DNA of 64,000 nt. Source: Bryobacterales bacterium (GTDB taxonomy: Bacteria > Acidobacteriota > Terriglobia > Bryobacterales > Bryobacteraceae). The stretch covers positions 62,001 through 126,000 of the forward strand of contig JADLCT010000014.1 in assembly GCA_020847045.1 (NCBI GenBank). The letters are read 5' to 3'. The position numbers and the translations under genes are program-made. Position 1 is the first letter of the stretch, and every line of letters starts with the position of its first letter. A model generated the notes under the pieces. The model had not been told where the DNA came from. It did not search any database and worked only from the letters and a program-made list of their open reading frames with translations. Shown piece after piece: positions 52,271-61,160 of this stretch.

Positions 52271-55200
52271 TCAGAACTGCAGGCGCAGGCCGAACCGGAA
52301 CTGGCGGTCCTGGTTGCGGTCGGCGCTGGTGATCGCCATGAAGTTGTTCGCGTTCAGGATGTTCCCGGCGGCGTCCCGCGTCGGAGAACTGGCGTTGGCT
52401 CCCGGATTGGCGAAGCGCGCCGTGTTCGTCATGTTGTAGCCTTCGGCCTTGAACTGCACATTCAGGCGCTCGGTTACGGCGAAGTTCTTGAAGATGCTCG
52501 CGTCCCAACGCCAGAAGCCAGGTCCGCGAACCGCGTCGCGGCCCATGGTGCCGAAGCGGTAGTCGTTCGGGGCGCGTCCCGTGTTGGGGTCGCCGAACGA
52601 ACTCGGATCCAGATAGAACGTGCCTGGACCGAAGTTGCCGACCTTCTTGATGGGACCGGTCTGGTCGGCCGTCTGCGTGCTGCCGGGCGCGTTCAGCGAA
52701 GTGCCCGAAGCCGTCACGTTGAACGGCGTGCCCGAATAAGCGCTGAAGAAGCTGTTCATGCTCCAGCCGCCCACCAGGAAATCGGCGGCCTTGTTGGAGA
52801 GGTTGAACTTCTTCCCCTGGCCGACGGGCAACTCGTACGTCATGGCCATCGTGTACATGAATGGACGGTCGTAGCCGCTGAGCGCCCGGTTGCGGCCCAG
52901 GGCTGGACCCCAGTTGCTGATCGGCAGGCCCACCCAGCCGTCGTCGTCGAACCAGTTGATGGTCTTCGACCAGGTGAAGCTGTTCTTCAGGAACAGCCCC
53001 GCGGCGAAGCGGCGGTCCAACGTCGCCTGCATCGAGTGGTAGTTGCCGCTGACGAAGCCGTTCCACACGTTGAGGGCGATGTTGCCGTTGCGGGCGAAGT
53101 AGGGACGGCCCGCGCCGCCCGTGCCGGGTGCGGCGGCGTTGATGTCGATGTCGCCCATCTGCCGCGTCGTCTGCGTGCCTACGTAGGCCACGCTGCCGAC
53201 GAAGTTGGACGGCAAACGCCGTTCGAGGGTGACGTTCCAGCTCTGGATGTAGCCGCGGTCGATGGAGGTGCCAGGACTGCGCGGACCCATGTCGACGTTC
53301 CGCGGCAGCGGAATCACGCCGCTGGAAACGTCAGGCGTCGGCACCTCGGGGATGCCCTGTGCCAGCGTGGTGAGCACTCCGAACTGGTCGGCGGCCGCGT
53401 TGCTGGCCGTGATCGTCGCCGGGTAGAGACCGCGCAGCGGCCTCGAGAACGGCAGCGGATTCGGCGTCAGGCCGTAGCCCAGACGCACGACGGTCTTGTC
53501 GGTGGCGCGGTAGGCGATGCCGATGCGCGGAGCCCAGAAGCCCTTCGACACCGAGATGCCCGCGTCGCGCGGCGTGTTGCCGAGGCCGCCGAGGTACACC
53601 AGGTTCGTCGCCGGATCCCAGCGCTCGATGCCGCGGTCGCCGCGGTTGATCAGCGGATAGTATTCGTAGCGCAGGCCCAGGTTCACCGTCAGCTTGTTGT
53701 TCACGCGCCAGCGGTCGCGGAAGTAGAGGCCATACTGCCATTCGCGCGTCTGCATCAGGAAGTACTGCACCGACTTGGTCCACGAGGTCACCTGGCCCAA
53801 CAGCGCCGCGGCATAGTTGTTGGGCACCTGGGCGATGCCGCCCGAGACCATGGTCGCGTTGCCGCCAAAGGTGATGGCGCCGCGCGGGTTGGCCGTTTCC
53901 GGCTGCCAGTGGTTCATGGCGTGGCGCACCATGTCGTAGCCGAAACGGAACTCGTGCGCTCCGTGCAGCTTGGACACGTTGGTGGAGAAGGTGTGGCTGC
54001 GGTCGTTCCGGAAGGCGGGAATCCAGGTGGCCGTCTGGCCCCAGTCCGAAAAGCCCGTGCTGAACACCGGCATGCCGCTGTAGCGGTTGTCGCTGGCGAA
54101 CTGCTTGCCGCCGTTGGTTCCGGGGATCTTGAATACGTCCTGGCCCCAGTTCTTGCCGAAGTCAACGCCGGACACCGTCTGGTCAAACCGGCTGTAGCCG
54201 TAAACGCCGTCGATGAACATGGTCGGCGAGACCGTGTAGTTGAACCCGAAGGTAGGAATCTGCACGGTGGTGTCGCCGTCGCCCGGCGCGGCCGAACCGA
54301 TGGGAGCGCCGACAAGCTCGCCAAACGGCACGAGTCCGCCCACGGGAGCATCCATGCGGCTATACTTGCCCCAGATCATCAGCTTTTGCGTGGCCTGCCA
54401 GTTCGTCTTGAAGTCGAAGTTGTTGCGGTTTAGGGCGAAGGTGCCCGAGGCCGTGAAGTTCTGCTGCAAGCCAAAGGCGTCCGTGGCCGGCCGGTTGGGT
54501 AGAGGCGCCATCTTCTGAATCGCGTCGAAGATGGGGCTAATGCGGCTGGCGGGAATGATGTTGCCCGAGAACGGCTGGCGGCCCACGCCGTTGGGCTGGC
54601 CCGTGGCCGGATCGTAGATGGTCGTCAGGCCGCTGACGCCGCTGAAATCGCCGGCCTTCAGGGCCGCCGTTGGGACGTTGTACTGGCCCACCTGGCCGCT
54701 CCGCTCCGTGGTGCGCTCGAAGCTGAAGAAGTAGAACAGCTTGTTCTTCTTGATAGGTCCACCGACGGTGCCCCCGAAGATGTTCATGTTCGCCATCGGG
54801 AGCTTGTCGATGCGGTCAAAGAAATGCCGCGCCTTCAGGTGCTGGTTCTGGTGATACCAGAAACCCGTGCCGTGCACATCGTTCGTGCCCGACTTGGTCT
54901 GCACGGTGATGGCCGCGCCACCCGCCATGCCCTGCTCGGCGTCCATGGAGCCCGACGTGATGTTCACGGTTTCGATGGATTCCACCGGCTGCACATACAG
55001 CGTGTGGTGCGGTAGCCAGATAAATACGTTGGTGGCCCCATCCACGCGCGTGTTGTTGTTGTTCCGGTTCGTACCGTTCACGTTCGTGGTCAGCGCCCGG
55101 CCGGGCGTGTCCACCACCGAGTTCTGGAACGCCGCAGGAGTCGCGCCCGGAACCAGGTTGATCAGCGTCTGGTAGTTCCGGTATGCCGGCAGTGGCATAT

Positions 55201-55657
55201 CCTGCACCGTCTTGGCGCCGATTTCCGTGGCCACGTCGGCCTTCTCCGTCTTCAGCGCCGCCGTCGAGGCCGACACCTGGATGGATTCGGTGACCGCGCC
55301 CACTTCCATGCGGAAGTCCAATGTGCGGACACTGTTCACGGTAATGTCGATGCCTGTCTGCGTAACGCCCTTGAATCCAGGCGCGGCAACAGTTACATCG
55401 TAGATACCGGTAGGTACGGTGGTGAATGTATACCGTCCCTGTTCATCCGACTGGCCTTCACGGCTCAAGCCGGTTCCCTTGTTCAGGATTGAAACCTTCG
55501 CGTTGGCAATATAGGACCCCGAAGGATCCTGCACCGTTCCCACCAATTGGCCATATAAGACCTGCGCCTCCAGGCGCGGTGCAAACGATAGCAACAGCAG
55601 ACTGCCAGCGGTCCACGAAAGAGCCCAACCCACAGTTGACCCACTTCTCTTATTCAT
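52271..55657 (-). CDS. Oar-like TonB-dependent receptor 2 with carboxypeptidase regulatory-like domain
   Basis: About 1128 aa from the ATG at 55657, chosen for GAGGTG just upstream; an in-frame GTG is at 55663. A signal peptide (LLLLSFAPRLEAQ) is followed by a regulatory-like beta-sandwich (LVGTVQDPSGSYIANAKVSI...) and a plug region (LPAYRNYQTLINLVPG, ESIETVNITSGSMDAEQGMAGG). A long barrel ends RQFRFGLRLQF. It lacks a clear N-terminal TonB-box signature. It is divergent from the TIGR03437 protein across ~245 bases, suggesting a surface nutrient-capture pair. Confidence 0.9.
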   Translation of the reverse strand: MNKRSGSTVGWALSWTAGSLLLLSFAPRLEAQVLYGQLVGTVQDPSGSYIANAKVSILNKGTGLSREGQSDEQGRYTFTTVPTGIYDVTVAAPGFKGVTQTGIDITVNSVRTLDFRMEVGAVTESIQVSASTAALKTEKADVATEIGAKTVQDMPLPAYRNYQTLINLVPGATPAAFQNSVVDTPGRALTTNVNGTNRNNNNTRVDGATNVFIWLPHHTLYVQPVESIETVNITSGSMDAEQGMAGGAAITVQTKSGTNDVHGTGFWYHQNQHLKARHFFDRIDKLPMANMNIFGGTVGGPIKKNKLFYFFSFERTTERSGQVGQYNVPTAALKAGDFSGVSGLTTIYDPATGQPNGVGRQPFSGNIIPASRISPIFDAIQKMAPLPNRPATDAFGLQQNFTASGTFALNRNNFDFKTNWQATQKLMIWGKYSRMDAPVGGLVPFGELVGAPIGSAAPGDGDTTVQIPTFGFNYTVSPTMFIDGVYGYSRFDQTVSGVDFGKNWGQDVFKIPGTNGGKQFASDNRYSGMPVFSTGFSDWGQTATWIPAFRNDRSHTFSTNVSKLHGAHEFRFGYDMVRHAMNHWQPETANPRGAITFGGNATMVSGGIAQVPNNYAAALLGQVTSWTKSVQYFLMQTREWQYGLYFRDRWRVNNKLTVNLGLRYEYYPLINRGDRGIERWDPATNLVYLGGLGNTPRDAGISVSKGFWAPRIGIAYRATDKTVVRLGYGLTPNPLPFSRPLRGLYPATITASNAAADQFGVLTTLAQGIPEVPTPDVSSGVIPLPRNVDMGPRSPGTSIDRGYIQSWNVTLERRLPSNFVGSVAYVGTQTTRQMGDIDINAAAPGTGGAGRPYFARNGNIALNVWNGFVSGNYHSMQATLDRRFAAGLFLKNSFTWSKTINWFDDDGWVGLPISNWGPALGRNRALSGYDRPFMYTMAMTYELPVGQGKKFNLSNKAADFLVGGWSMNSFFSAYSGTPFNVTASGTSLNAPGSTQTADQTGPIKKVGNFGPGTFYLDPSSFGDPNTGRAPNDYRFGTMGRDAVRGPGFWRWDASIFKNFAVTERLNVQFKAEGYNMTNTARFANPGANASSPTRDAAGNILNANNFMAITSADRNQDRQFRFGLRLQF

Positions 55658-55820
55658 AGACACCTCATCATCTGAGTTGAAAACATCAGGAGCGTAACGA
55701 ATTCTGTCCGAATCTCCCCTGATAGCAAGATTGGTTGCTTCGGTAGATCATAGCGCGGTTTTCGGCCGGTGGGAACGGTGCCTTTCCGGCCGCAGGTAAG
55801 GAATCCCGGCAAACTCGATT

Positions 55821-55837
55821 AAGGGCTGGTAACCCTT
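55821..55837. repeat. inverted repeat in Oar/TIGR03437 intergenic region
   Basis: AAGGG-CTGGTAA-CCCTT lies in the region between the divergent Oar receptor 2 and the TIGR03437 protein gene, followed by T-rich sequence. GTAACC within the loop recalls the repeat arms upstream of Oar receptor 1, which may be chance. The rest of the ~245-base region shows no clear promoter. Confidence 0.35.
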
Positions 55838-55902
55838 TTCTTTTCTAGCGCGTCGTGATATTACAGTAGCCAGGGAAGATCGAGAGAAAGAGGGTATTCA
55901 TC

Positions 55903-58206
55903 ATGGTGAGGGCCACCCTAAAATTGATTTCGGACAGCTTGCTTCGCACTATTGTTCGGTTTGCGTTGGTTGCGATTATGCTTATGCTGCCTGCCGCGAC
56001 AGCGCTGGCGCAACCCACCATCACGGTTTCCACACCGGAGCTGAACTTCCTGCAGGATGCCGGGACGCAGTCGCCGCCCTCGCAAACCTTCTCCATCACC
56101 AGTGTTCCGGCAAACGCCCTGGTATCGCTCTCGGGAACGGCTTCCTGGCTGTACTACTCCCAATCCTCGGCGACGGCGCCCTCCATCGTCACCGTGAATG
56201 TGATTCCCACGGGACTCTCCGTGGGTGTATACACGGCCACGATCACGGTAAGTTCGGCCGGCGCGCTGAACCGTAGTGTGCTGGTCCGCCTGACGGTCAC
56301 CTCGGTACCTCCCTCCAACGCCAACCCCACGCAGCTCGCGTTCAACTATGTCACCGGCTCCGGGCTGCCCGACTCGCAGCAGTTTTATGTGAATGCGAAC
56401 TCCCAGAACTTTTCGGTGAACGTGAACCAGCCCTGGCTGTTCGCCAGCGTGAACACGGCGTCGAACCCGGCAATTGTCACCGTCTCGGTGAACCCATACG
56501 GGCTGCAGGCGGGCACGCACAACGGGTTGGTGACGATTACGTTCGCGACCAACCCTGTGAGCTACCAGCTTGTGAACGTCACACTCACGGTGGATGAAGG
56601 CGCGCAGCTCTGGACAACATCCGGACCCGTCAAGTTCAACTATAAGTATGGCGACCCTCCGCCCGCCTCGCAGTTTCTGTCCATCTCCTACGCCTCGGTG
56701 GTGGTGTTCATCGCCGAGGTGAACTCGACGGGCGGCTGGCTGAAGATCGCCAACAACACGAACACCGGATTCACGCCCGCCAACATCGAGCTGACTGCCG
56801 ACCCAACCGGTCTGGTGGCGGGAACCTACAGCGGTTCGGTGGTGATCCAGTCGCCCGGCGTCCTGGGCTCGGTTACCGTGCCGGTGACATTGACCGTCAC
56901 CGGGGCGCCCGCCTTGTCGGTGAGCCCCGCCACGCTTACCTTTGAAGCCACAGCCGGAGGCGCCGAGCAGACCAAGGCGGCCAACATCGCCAGCGCCGCG
57001 CCCACCGGCTATACCGCCACGGTGGCGCTGGGTGCCGAGTGGCTCGGCATCACGCCGGCCACCGGCACCGCGCCGCAGGCCCTCACCGTGAAGGTTTCTC
57101 CCGCAAACCTGGGGCCCGGAACATATCGCGGCAGCATTATATTCGCCGCTCCCGGCGCGGGCAGCGGAGGGCAGTTGCTGGGCGTGACGCTGACGGTCAC
57201 CGGCACGGTGTCGCTGACGGCCGCTCCCCAATCGCTCTCATTCACCACGGATTCGGCCGGCGCGCCGCCCGTGGCGCAGGCCATCACGGTGACGTCGAAC
57301 TTCCCGGCCACCGTGGCGGCGGCCTCTTCGCCGGGATGGTTGAGCGTTACGCCCGTAAGCGGCTCCACGCCGGCGTCGTTCAGCGTCTCGGTGGTTACGG
57401 CCGGCCTTGCGGCCGGCGTGTACAACGGCGCTGTCACCATCAGCTCCCCCGGCGCGGGCCAGACGGTTCAGATTCCCGTCACGCTGACCGTTGGAGGCGC
57501 GCGGCCCGCCATTCGCGAGTTCACCAACGGCGGCTCCGGGGCCGACTTCGCGCCCGGCTCCCTCATGATCGTGCTCGGCTCCAACCTCGGACCCTCCACG
57601 ATGACCGTCGCCGCCTTGAACGGCTCCACGCAACTGCCCACCAACCTGAACGGGGCACAGGTGTTCATCAACAACATCGCCGCGCCCTTGCTGCTGGCCA
57701 GTTCGACTCAGGTCTACGCCATGGTGCCCTTTGAAACGGCCGGGCAGGGGCGGCTCGATGTGGTGGCCGCTTATCAGGGAGTGCGTTCGGAGACCCGCAC
57801 GCTTCCGTTGCTCGATAACGCGCCCATCCTGTTCACGGCCGACGGCTCCGGGCGCGGCCGCGCATCGGCCATCAATCAGAACGGCAGCATCAATATCCCA
57901 GGCGCGGGCGCCACGCGCAACAGCGTGATCCAGCTCTACGGCGCCGGCGGCGGACTGTTTGAGCGCGATGTCCTCACCGGCTCCGTCGTCTCGGCCACGG
58001 GACGGTTCCGCTCCACGGTTTCGGTGTTCATCGGCGGCGTACAGGCCGTAGTGAGCTATGCGGGGCCCGCGCCCGGACAGGTGGCCGGGCTGTTTCAGGT
58101 GAACGCCATTATCCCTGGGGACACTCTGCCGGGGGCGAGCGTGCCGGTGACCGTGCGCGTTGGTACTGGCTTTAGCCAGCCCGGCGTGACGATAGCGGTG
58201 GAATAG
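55903..58206 (+). CDS. secreted protein with five BACON-like repeats and TIGR03437 C-terminal domain
   Basis: 767 aa with signal peptide to about residue 36 (ATALAQ). An AGAGGG site lies about 9 bases before the ATG. Five ~95-residue Ig/BACON-like repeats follow at about 38-133, 140-231, 236-332, 335-433 and 436-530, each closing with a G-x-Y/H-x-G-x-V/I-x-I pattern (for example PTGLVAGTYSGSVVIQSPG). Residues 535-767 match the TIGR03437-type C-terminal module (FAPGSLMIVLGSNLG, VFINNIAAPLLLAS, QVYAMVPFE, IQLYGAGGGL, VAGLFQVNAIIPG). That module is known mainly in Solibacter-like Acidobacteriota. A surface adhesin or glycan-binding role is inferred. Confidence 0.85.
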   Translation: MVRATLKLISDSLLRTIVRFALVAIMLMLPAATALAQPTITVSTPELNFLQDAGTQSPPSQTFSITSVPANALVSLSGTASWLYYSQSSATAPSIVTVNVIPTGLSVGVYTATITVSSAGALNRSVLVRLTVTSVPPSNANPTQLAFNYVTGSGLPDSQQFYVNANSQNFSVNVNQPWLFASVNTASNPAIVTVSVNPYGLQAGTHNGLVTITFATNPVSYQLVNVTLTVDEGAQLWTTSGPVKFNYKYGDPPPASQFLSISYASVVVFIAEVNSTGGWLKIANNTNTGFTPANIELTADPTGLVAGTYSGSVVIQSPGVLGSVTVPVTLTVTGAPALSVSPATLTFEATAGGAEQTKAANIASAAPTGYTATVALGAEWLGITPATGTAPQALTVKVSPANLGPGTYRGSIIFAAPGAGSGGQLLGVTLTVTGTVSLTAAPQSLSFTTDSAGAPPVAQAITVTSNFPATVAAASSPGWLSVTPVSGSTPASFSVSVVTAGLAAGVYNGAVTISSPGAGQTVQIPVTLTVGGARPAIREFTNGGSGADFAPGSLMIVLGSNLGPSTMTVAALNGSTQLPTNLNGAQVFINNIAAPLLLASSTQVYAMVPFETAGQGRLDVVAAYQGVRSETRTLPLLDNAPILFTADGSGRGRASAINQNGSINIPGAGATRNSVIQLYGAGGGLFERDVLTGSVVSATGRFRSTVSVFIGGVQAVVSYAGPAPGQVAGLFQVNAIIPGDTLPGASVPVTVRVGTGFSQPGVTIAVE

Positions 58207-58230
58207 CCGGCCGCCGCGAAGCGAAGCCGC

Positions 58231-59550
58231 CTACCAGCGTGGCAGCACGCGGCGCCAGCCGGGATCGACGTGCTGCCGCATCTCGGCTTCGTCGTCGCGT
58301 CTGCGCAGCGGAATCTTGCGGTAGAGTTCGGTCAGGCGGCCCAACTGATCGTAGTCAAGCTCCACGCCGAGCCCCGGCTTGTCCGGAATCTCCACGCGAC
58401 CGTTCACGATCGGCACCCGCCCGCCCAGCACAACCTCGTCCTGTTCTGTCTGCCACGGATAGTGCGTGTCGCAGGCATAGGTGAGGTGCTGGCAGCAGGC
58501 CGCGGCGTGCGCCATGATCATCATACTCACGCCCAGGTGGTTGTTCGAATGCATGGAGAGGCCCATGCCCAGCGCCTCGCAGAATTTCGACAAGTGCTGC
58601 TGGTTGCGGATGCCGCCCCAATAGTGAGGGTCGCTCAGCACCACCTGTACGGCGTCGTGGTTCTTGGCCGGGTGCAGGTGTTCAAAACAGGTGGTGGCCA
58701 CGTTGGACGCCAGCGGCGTGTCGATTCCCTTGGCGAGCAGCCCGCGGCGCACGGCGCCCATGCCCTCCAACGACGCGGTGGGGTCTTCCAGATAGCCGCC
58801 GCCGGAGAGCTCCTCAACCAGCGCTTCGCCCACCTTCAGAGACGTCTCCACGCTCCAGGCGCAGTTAGGGTCGATGCGCAGCGGGTACTTCGGTCCGAAC
58901 TCGGCGCGCAACTGTCGAATTGTGTCGATTTCCTGATCGGGATCGAGCACGCCGCCCTTCAGCTTGATCTCCTCGAAGCCGTACCGGGCGATCATCTGCT
59001 TGCACTGGCGCACCATCGAAGGCGCGTCCAGGCACTCGCCGTATTCGTCCTCGCGCGCATCGCCGCCAATGCCCCCGCCGCCGCCATGCTTGTAGAACAG
59101 ATAGGCGCTGAAGGCCGGCGCCGGGCGGGCGCGGCCGCCGGTGAGGTCGCACAAGGGCAGTCCCACGGCCTTGCCGATGATGTCGAGGCACGCCACCTCG
59201 ATGGCGGCGAAGGTGCGGGCGTGCTGGTCGAGAGGGTTCTCGCCCGGCACCAGGTAGGTTTGGCTGCGGTCATCCCCCTTGCCCGCCGCCTCGCGCGCGC
59301 CGCGTTCGCTCAGCTTCATCCAGAAGCCGGTGAGGTCCCACGGGCTGCGCCCGAGAACCAGGTCCTTCACGGCTTCCAGCGCCGCGATGGGCCGCTCGCC
59401 TCCGTACGTTTCGCTGATTCCGGTGATGCCGTCCGTGGTCTTCAACTCAACGATGGTGCGCAGCGCATAAGGCGCATGGCGGCCATAAGAGCTGCGCAAC
59501 GGGGCGTCGGCCACCGCGATGGGGTGTAGTCGGACTTCGGAGATCAGCAT
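58231..59550 (-). CDS. gudD: glucarate dehydratase
   Basis: 439 aa enolase-superfamily enzyme. YGRHAPYALRTIVELKT and SAYLFYKH lie in the N-terminal cap and active-site loop; EIKLKGGVLDP supplies the K-x-K pair. RIDPNCAW is the first metal Asp site, YLEDPTAS the Glu and ASNVATTCFEH the next conserved loop. MHSNNHLGVS contains the catalytic His/Asn as in GlucD. It dehydrates D-glucarate to 5-keto-4-deoxyglucarate, whose next enzyme is encoded at 49671-50576. No glucarate transporter is adjacent. Confidence 0.92.
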   Translation of the reverse strand: MLISEVRLHPIAVADAPLRSSYGRHAPYALRTIVELKTTDGITGISETYGGERPIAALEAVKDLVLGRSPWDLTGFWMKLSERGAREAAGKGDDRSQTYLVPGENPLDQHARTFAAIEVACLDIIGKAVGLPLCDLTGGRARPAPAFSAYLFYKHGGGGGIGGDAREDEYGECLDAPSMVRQCKQMIARYGFEEIKLKGGVLDPDQEIDTIRQLRAEFGPKYPLRIDPNCAWSVETSLKVGEALVEELSGGGYLEDPTASLEGMGAVRRGLLAKGIDTPLASNVATTCFEHLHPAKNHDAVQVVLSDPHYWGGIRNQQHLSKFCEALGMGLSMHSNNHLGVSMMIMAHAAACCQHLTYACDTHYPWQTEQDEVVLGGRVPIVNGRVEIPDKPGLGVELDYDQLGRLTELYRKIPLRRRDDEAEMRQHVDPGWRRVLPRW

Positions 59551-59580
59551 GGCGCCGGTCCGGAAAAAATGCGGGCGCGT

Positions 59581-59760
59581 CTACTTGCGCGCGCCGCGCT
59601 GCGGGCTTTTCACGCGCGACTGTTGCAACTTCTTGCGCTTGCGCTTCGGCTTGCTGATGATGAACGTACCGCTGCCGATAAATTCGGCGCTGTACAGCTT
59701 TTCGTTCTGCTTCTCTGCCAAGACGGTATTCTCCTGCTTCAATACAAATACTGAATCCAT
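59581..59760 (-). CDS. small basic hypothetical protein
   Basis: 59 aa, starting MDSVFVLKQENTVLAEKQNE and ending with a strongly basic tail (SKPKRKRKKLQQSRVKSPQ...RK). It sits 30 bases upstream of gudD on the same strand, in sequence of lower GC than its surroundings, which supports real coding or recent gain. The tail is typical of nucleic-acid-binding or ribosome-associated small proteins. No ribosome-binding site is obvious and the family is not recognised, so confidence is moderate. Confidence 0.5.
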   Translation of the reverse strand: MDSVFVLKQENTVLAEKQNEKLYSAEFIGSGTFIISKPKRKRKKLQQSRVKSPQRGARK

Positions 59761-59934
59761 TAGTCTAGCGCACCGGGCAAAGAGCGGCGGATGCGAGCGC
59801 CATTCCGTTGGGCCGCGATGCCGGAACACACGCCGGCCCGCTATTCTGAAAGCAGCGATGCCGTTCCGCCAACCGTTCCACCGGGGACTCGCCGGAGGCC
59901 GCGCCATGGCGGCGGTCCGGGAGCCCGCGGGCTG

Positions 59935-61152
59935 ATGCCAGGACTCTTCCGCGCTCTGAACCACCGCGACTTCCGCCTGTATGTCGCCGGCCAGTTGATC
60001 TCGCTCACCGGCACCTGGATGCAGTCGCTCGCGCTGAGCTGGCTTGTCTACCGTCTGACGCACTCCACGCTGCTCATGGGCACGGTCGGCTTTGCCACTT
60101 ATATCCCCGTGCTCGTGCTGGGGCCGCTGGGCGGTCTGGTGGCCGACCGCTATCCGCGCCGCCGCACCGTCATCTGGATGCAGGCCGTGCTGATGTGCCA
60201 GGCGCTGACGCTGGCCGCGCTCACCTACACGCACACCATTCAGGTGTGGATGATTACGCTGCTGGCGTTGCTGATGGGCGCCTGCAACGCCTTCGAGATT
60301 CCGGCGCGCCAGGCCTTGTACGTTCACATGGTGGGCAAGGAGGATCTGCCGAACGCGATCGCCCTGAACTCGATGACGTTCAACGCCGCGCGCGTGGTGG
60401 GCCCGTCGCTGGGCGGATTGGGCGTGGCGGTTCTCGGCGAGGCGGCCTGCTTTTTGGTGAACTCGATCTCGTTTCTCGCCGTGCTGGCCTGCTTCGTAAT
60501 GATGCGAGCGGCCGAGCCCGCGCCCGCCAGGGAGGCGCAATCCCCGCTGGAACACCTGCGCGGCGGCTTCGACTATGTGCGCGGCAACCGGCCCCTGCGC
60601 GCACTGCTGGCATTGACGGCCGTGATGAATTTCGGTTCGGCGCCGGTGCTGGTGCTGGGGCCTGTGTTTGCCGACGCCATTTTTCACCGCGGTTCGCAGG
60701 GCCTGGGATTCATTCTCGGCTCGTTTGGGATTGGCGCCGTGGTGGGCACGCTCGCGTTGGCCGGGGAGTCCTCCACGGCGGTGCTGCCTCGCGTCGTGAA
60801 CCTGAGCGCCCTGGGCGTGGCCACGGGACTGATGATCTTCGCCTGGGCGCCCACCTACCCCATCGTGCTGGTGGGCGCCTGGATTGGCGGTTTCTCGACG
60901 ATGCGGCAACTGGCGGCGACCAATGCGCTGATTCAGACGATCATTGACGACCAGTTCCGCGGCCGCGTCATGGCGCTGTACACGATGACCGTCGTGGGCA
61001 TGCTGCCGCTGGGCAACTTCAGCGCCGGCGCCGTGGCCGAGCATGTGGGCGTGCGCTGGACCGTGTGTCTGGGAGCGTTGTGCACTCTGGCGGCCGCGGT
61101 GGCCTTCCAACGCGCGCGGAGCGAGGTGCAGGCCGTGGCGCTGCGACAATAA
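59935..61152 (+). CDS. MFS transporter, EntS/DHA3-like exporter
   Basis: 405 aa with 12 hydrophobic segments. The ATG at 59935 starts just before FRALNHRDFRLYVAGQLISLTGTWMQ, the characteristic first helix of the EntS/TIGR00900-type family. The DRYPRRRTVIWMQ loop is the MFS motif A region. Upstream in-frame starts (from 59791) add only a low-complexity tail. A GGGAG lies about 11 bases before the start. Substrates of relatives include siderophores and macrolides; here unknown. The next gene begins 8 bases after its stop. Confidence 0.85.
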   Translation: MPGLFRALNHRDFRLYVAGQLISLTGTWMQSLALSWLVYRLTHSTLLMGTVGFATYIPVLVLGPLGGLVADRYPRRRTVIWMQAVLMCQALTLAALTYTHTIQVWMITLLALLMGACNAFEIPARQALYVHMVGKEDLPNAIALNSMTFNAARVVGPSLGGLGVAVLGEAACFLVNSISFLAVLACFVMMRAAEPAPAREAQSPLEHLRGGFDYVRGNRPLRALLALTAVMNFGSAPVLVLGPVFADAIFHRGSQGLGFILGSFGIGAVVGTLALAGESSTAVLPRVVNLSALGVATGLMIFAWAPTYPIVLVGAWIGGFSTMRQLAATNALIQTIIDDQFRGRVMALYTMTVVGMLPLGNFSAGAVAEHVGVRWTVCLGALCTLAAAVAFQRARSEVQAVALRQ

Positions 61153-61160
61153 GGACAATC

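Noticed and set aside
55903-57510. Repetitive DNA across the five-repeat protein
   Set aside because: Repetition is at the protein-fold level with diverged DNA; no direct repeat of useful length or recent expansion was seen.
59761-61158. Upstream extension of the small basic protein to 525 residues on the minus strand
   Set aside because: The extension is antisense to the MFS gene and low-complexity; only the last 59 codons look protein-like.
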